A stretch of 33,904 nucleotides of DNA from Apostichopus californicus. Taxonomy: Eukaryota; Echinodermata; Holothuroidea; Aspidochirotida; Stichopodidae. The position numbers and the translations under genes are program-made. The stretch lies in the NCBI GenBank assembly GCA_020650975.1, contig JAIPMN010010394.1, positions 1 through 33,904 of the forward strand. Reading direction: 5' to 3'. The notes beneath the pieces are model-generated. The model was given only the letters and a program-made list of their open reading frames with translations. It searched no databases and was not told where the DNA came from. Shown one piece after another: positions 31,410 to 33,904 of this stretch. The first letter of the stretch is position 1, and every line of letters begins with the position of its first letter.

Positions 31410-33140
31410 CTTTACATTAATCCCTCTACTTGCTGTGCAACTTACACAGAATTCTTTTGTTTACTGACACTTTGTTCCTAAACGCTTTGTCTTTGAAAAC
31501 AATTTAAAAAAAAAACACCAGAGAAAGCAAGATGGACAAAATGGTTTTTGGAAATACCTTATCGAATAATACCTTATTGACTTGTAAAGACGGGTTACCC
31601 CAAAATGCATCAAGGGAACGCTGGGAATAAAGTGAATTGCTCAAAAACTACAAAGTGATTAACATAAAGGATTAAGAAAAAGCCTAGTAGTCACATCCAG
31701 TACCCTCTGAAGGAAAAGAAAAGTAAAGCTACAATTCCTTTGGTCAGTTCATGTATCAGTTTCTCATTTTGCTTACGTCTTGTGCCAGAATAAATTCCGT
31801 ACAAGGTGATAAATTGTTGGATTTAATGGAGGAAAACCTGTATCCTCTTGATAAAGCTGCTGAATTGGCAGTTTAGTTCCTATTTATGCTTGCATGCTGT
31901 AGCATTTACGTTCTTTCGAAAAACAATTGGTTTCATGCTTTCATGCCGTATCGTTACATTCTCTCAAGACAAAGTGCTAAATACTTGCAAGCTCAACAGT
32001 GCAATTGCTTAAGACTCTTTGGTCTCTGTTTTGAAGATCACCGTGTAGAAAAGTTTAATCAGGTGCGAGTACATAGCAAACATGTCTCTGATCTGAAGAC
32101 AAGGTCGTAATGTTTTAGAAAATTGTACAAGACAATGATCAAGATGAATCAGACACTTTACTTAATAATAAATTCAACCAGTAGCTTACTGGAATCAGAA
32201 AATCTTACTTGTAAGAACCAATAACTTTTTTCAGTCAGATGTTCTTACTTAAGTAAGCCAATGACTTATGTCAGTCATATATATTCTTACTTAAGTGAGC
32301 TGATGACTTACATCAGTCATATATTCTTACCTAAGTGAGCTGTCGACTTATTTTTAAAAGGGAAATAAATGTTGGATTAATTTTCACAATTCAGTATATG
32401 ACTATTTAGTATGACTGATGGAAGACTTCCAATGCAAACACACACAAGTTAACCATCAGCTTTATAGCTTTTATTTTAAATCAAACTTTGTCAAATATTT
32501 CTTATAGTTCATGGGTGACACTCAACCTTGAAAGGGGGTATTGCCAGAGTAGCAGAAGAGAAGTTGTAAGTTTTTTGGCATTCTGGTAAGAAAACATGCT
32601 GCCAGTTGTAGAGATTAGAGCGACACTGAAAATAGTTTGAATGATCACACGTAACTGACGCAGAGCAAGTCATACAAATAGGAATATAGGGTAATCTGTT
32701 CATACTATAAACAATGTTAATAGTAAGATGAGGTCAAAGGTTAAACAAGAAGGGTTTCCTTAAGTTAATATTTGCAGTCTAGTCTCTCAGTCTTTGATCG
32801 TTCATCTATTGTTCATCTATCGTAATGAATAACGAATAACTGATGCTAAACATGCTTTAAGACTCTGGCAAAGGAATGAAATAAACATTAAAGTAATGAG
32901 GAGTGAGAAATACCTTAGAGAATTATGTTACCAAAGTGTAGGGAGGGAGGGTGGGGAGGGGGGAGGGGAAGGAACTAGCTAAGCAGAGGAATTGTGTGGT
33001 GCTGAAAAAGGTAACTGCTTTATATTCAACATATAGCAAACTAATGCAAAGTAAGTAGTATTATAGATGGTAGACACACCTTTGCCTTCGGACATAATTC
33101 TGTTAGACACCCATCTACCAAAGCATGGCATTGAAGATAT
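31410..33140. other. Non-coding stretch, probable intron or flank
   Basis: No exon I can defend, and in particular no SH3-domain sequence in either strand. Contains the ~41-bp repeat at 32202-32351 and a G-rich run at 32939-32970. Confidence 0.5.
32202..32351 (+). repeat. Imperfect ~41-bp tandem repeat, 3-4 copies
   Basis: Units begin TTCTTACTTAAGT at 32242, 32284 and 32324, with a diverged one at ~32203. Each continues GAGC..GACTTA..TCAGTCATAT. CTTACTTAAGTAAG is itself palindromic. Confidence 0.85.
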
Positions 33141-33149
33141 GCAATTGCA

Positions 33150-33904
33150 GGACTCATAATACACAGAGGTTAAGAATAGGCAGCACTCACTATACGCAGA
33201 GACTACGAACAGGCAGGACTCACATTACACAGAGGCAAAGAACAGGCAGGTCTCACAATAATCAGATACTAAGAACAGACAGGTCTCACAATACGCAGAG
33301 ACTACGAACAGATAGGTCTCACAATACGCAGAGACTACGAACAGACAGGTCTCACTATACGCAGAGACTACGAACAGACAGGTCTCACAATACGCAGAGA
33401 CTACGAACAGACAGGTCTCACAATACGCAGAGACTACGAACAGACAGGTCTCACAATACGCAGAGACTACGAACAGACAGGTCTCACAATACGCAGATAC
33501 TACGAACAGACAGGTCTCACAATACACAGAGACTACGAACAGGCAGGTCTCACAATACACAGAGACTACGAACGGGCAGGTCTCACAATACACAGAGACT
33601 ACGAACGGGCAGGACTCACAATACACAGATACTACGAACAGACAGGACTCACAATACACAGATACTACGAACAGACAGGACTCACATTACACAGAGGGCA
33701 ATGAACGAGCAACACTCACAATACACAAATACTACACAGGGGCAGGAATCACAATAGACAGGAAATACACAGGGGCAGGACTCACAATATAAAATATATA
33801 CTCAAGGGTAGAAATTAAAATGTAGAGTCTACACTGGGCAGGACTCTTAACATAGCATGCAGAATGACTATGCAGGGACAGGAATCACCACAATGGAGAG
33901 AGAC
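33150..33904 (+). repeat. 33-bp minisatellite, open on both strands, running off the window
   Basis: About 17 clear units of AGACTACGAACAGACAGGTC plus TCACAATACGC, then decayed units to the right edge. Because 33 is a multiple of 3, one frame stays open on each strand: plus NTQRLRTDRSH repeats, minus CETCLFVVSVY repeats. There is no evidence that either is translated. Confidence 0.92.

Noticed and set aside
1..33904. tRNA genes, CRISPR arrays, bacterial-type operons or viral genes
   Set aside because: None seen; the window is eukaryotic genic DNA with simple repeats.

Overview
The window reads as nuclear DNA from an animal with intron-rich genes, probably a marine invertebrate deuterostome. 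Spliced genes with GT-AG introns, AT-rich introns, minisatellites and poly-C/G tracts support this. An echinoderm is my best guess: the 8-mer TAGGCCTA is over-represented, which in my impression is common in echinoderm sequence, but nothing here fixes the species.

Layout. (1) 1-2.5 kb, plus strand: the last coding exon of an alpha-tubulin gene (D76 to the C-terminal EEY). Its 5' exons lie left of the window. The last codons, stop codon and 3'UTR are tandemly triplicated. (2) 4.6-15.6 kb, minus strand: a complete gene for the DEAD-box RNA helicase DDX18 (yeast Has1), rebuilt here as 13 coding exons (757 codons with a 15-nt microexon) plus a probable 5'UTR exon. All canonical helicase motifs are intact. 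Five consecutive introns each hold one related box C/D snoRNA-like sequence. Each of these carries the same 11-12 nt stretch antisense to a universally conserved 28S rRNA segment. Two of the five lie in a ~420-bp segmental duplication that also copied the 3' end and splice donor of exon 7 into another intron. (3) 15.6-23.5 kb: mostly non-coding, with weak candidate exons, a 32-bp E-box minisatellite, a cluster of POU octamers and a long polypyrimidine tract. (4) 23.6-31.3 kb, minus strand: the 3' part of a gene resembling CIN85/CD2AP (SH3KBP1 family), with a capping-protein-interaction-like motif exon, a Ser/Pro linker exon and a terminal coiled-coil exon. Its SH3 domains are not seen and are probably to the right. 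Its introns contain a 56-bp minisatellite built around the palindrome GATATGCATATC. (5) 31.4 kb to the end: non-coding, ending in a 33-bp minisatellite that is open in frame on both strands and runs off the window.

The central observation is the DDX18 locus. The helicase acts in large-subunit ribosome assembly (in yeast, in snoRNA release). Its introns appear to encode a family of rRNA-modification guides, one per intron, which would couple the two products by transcription.
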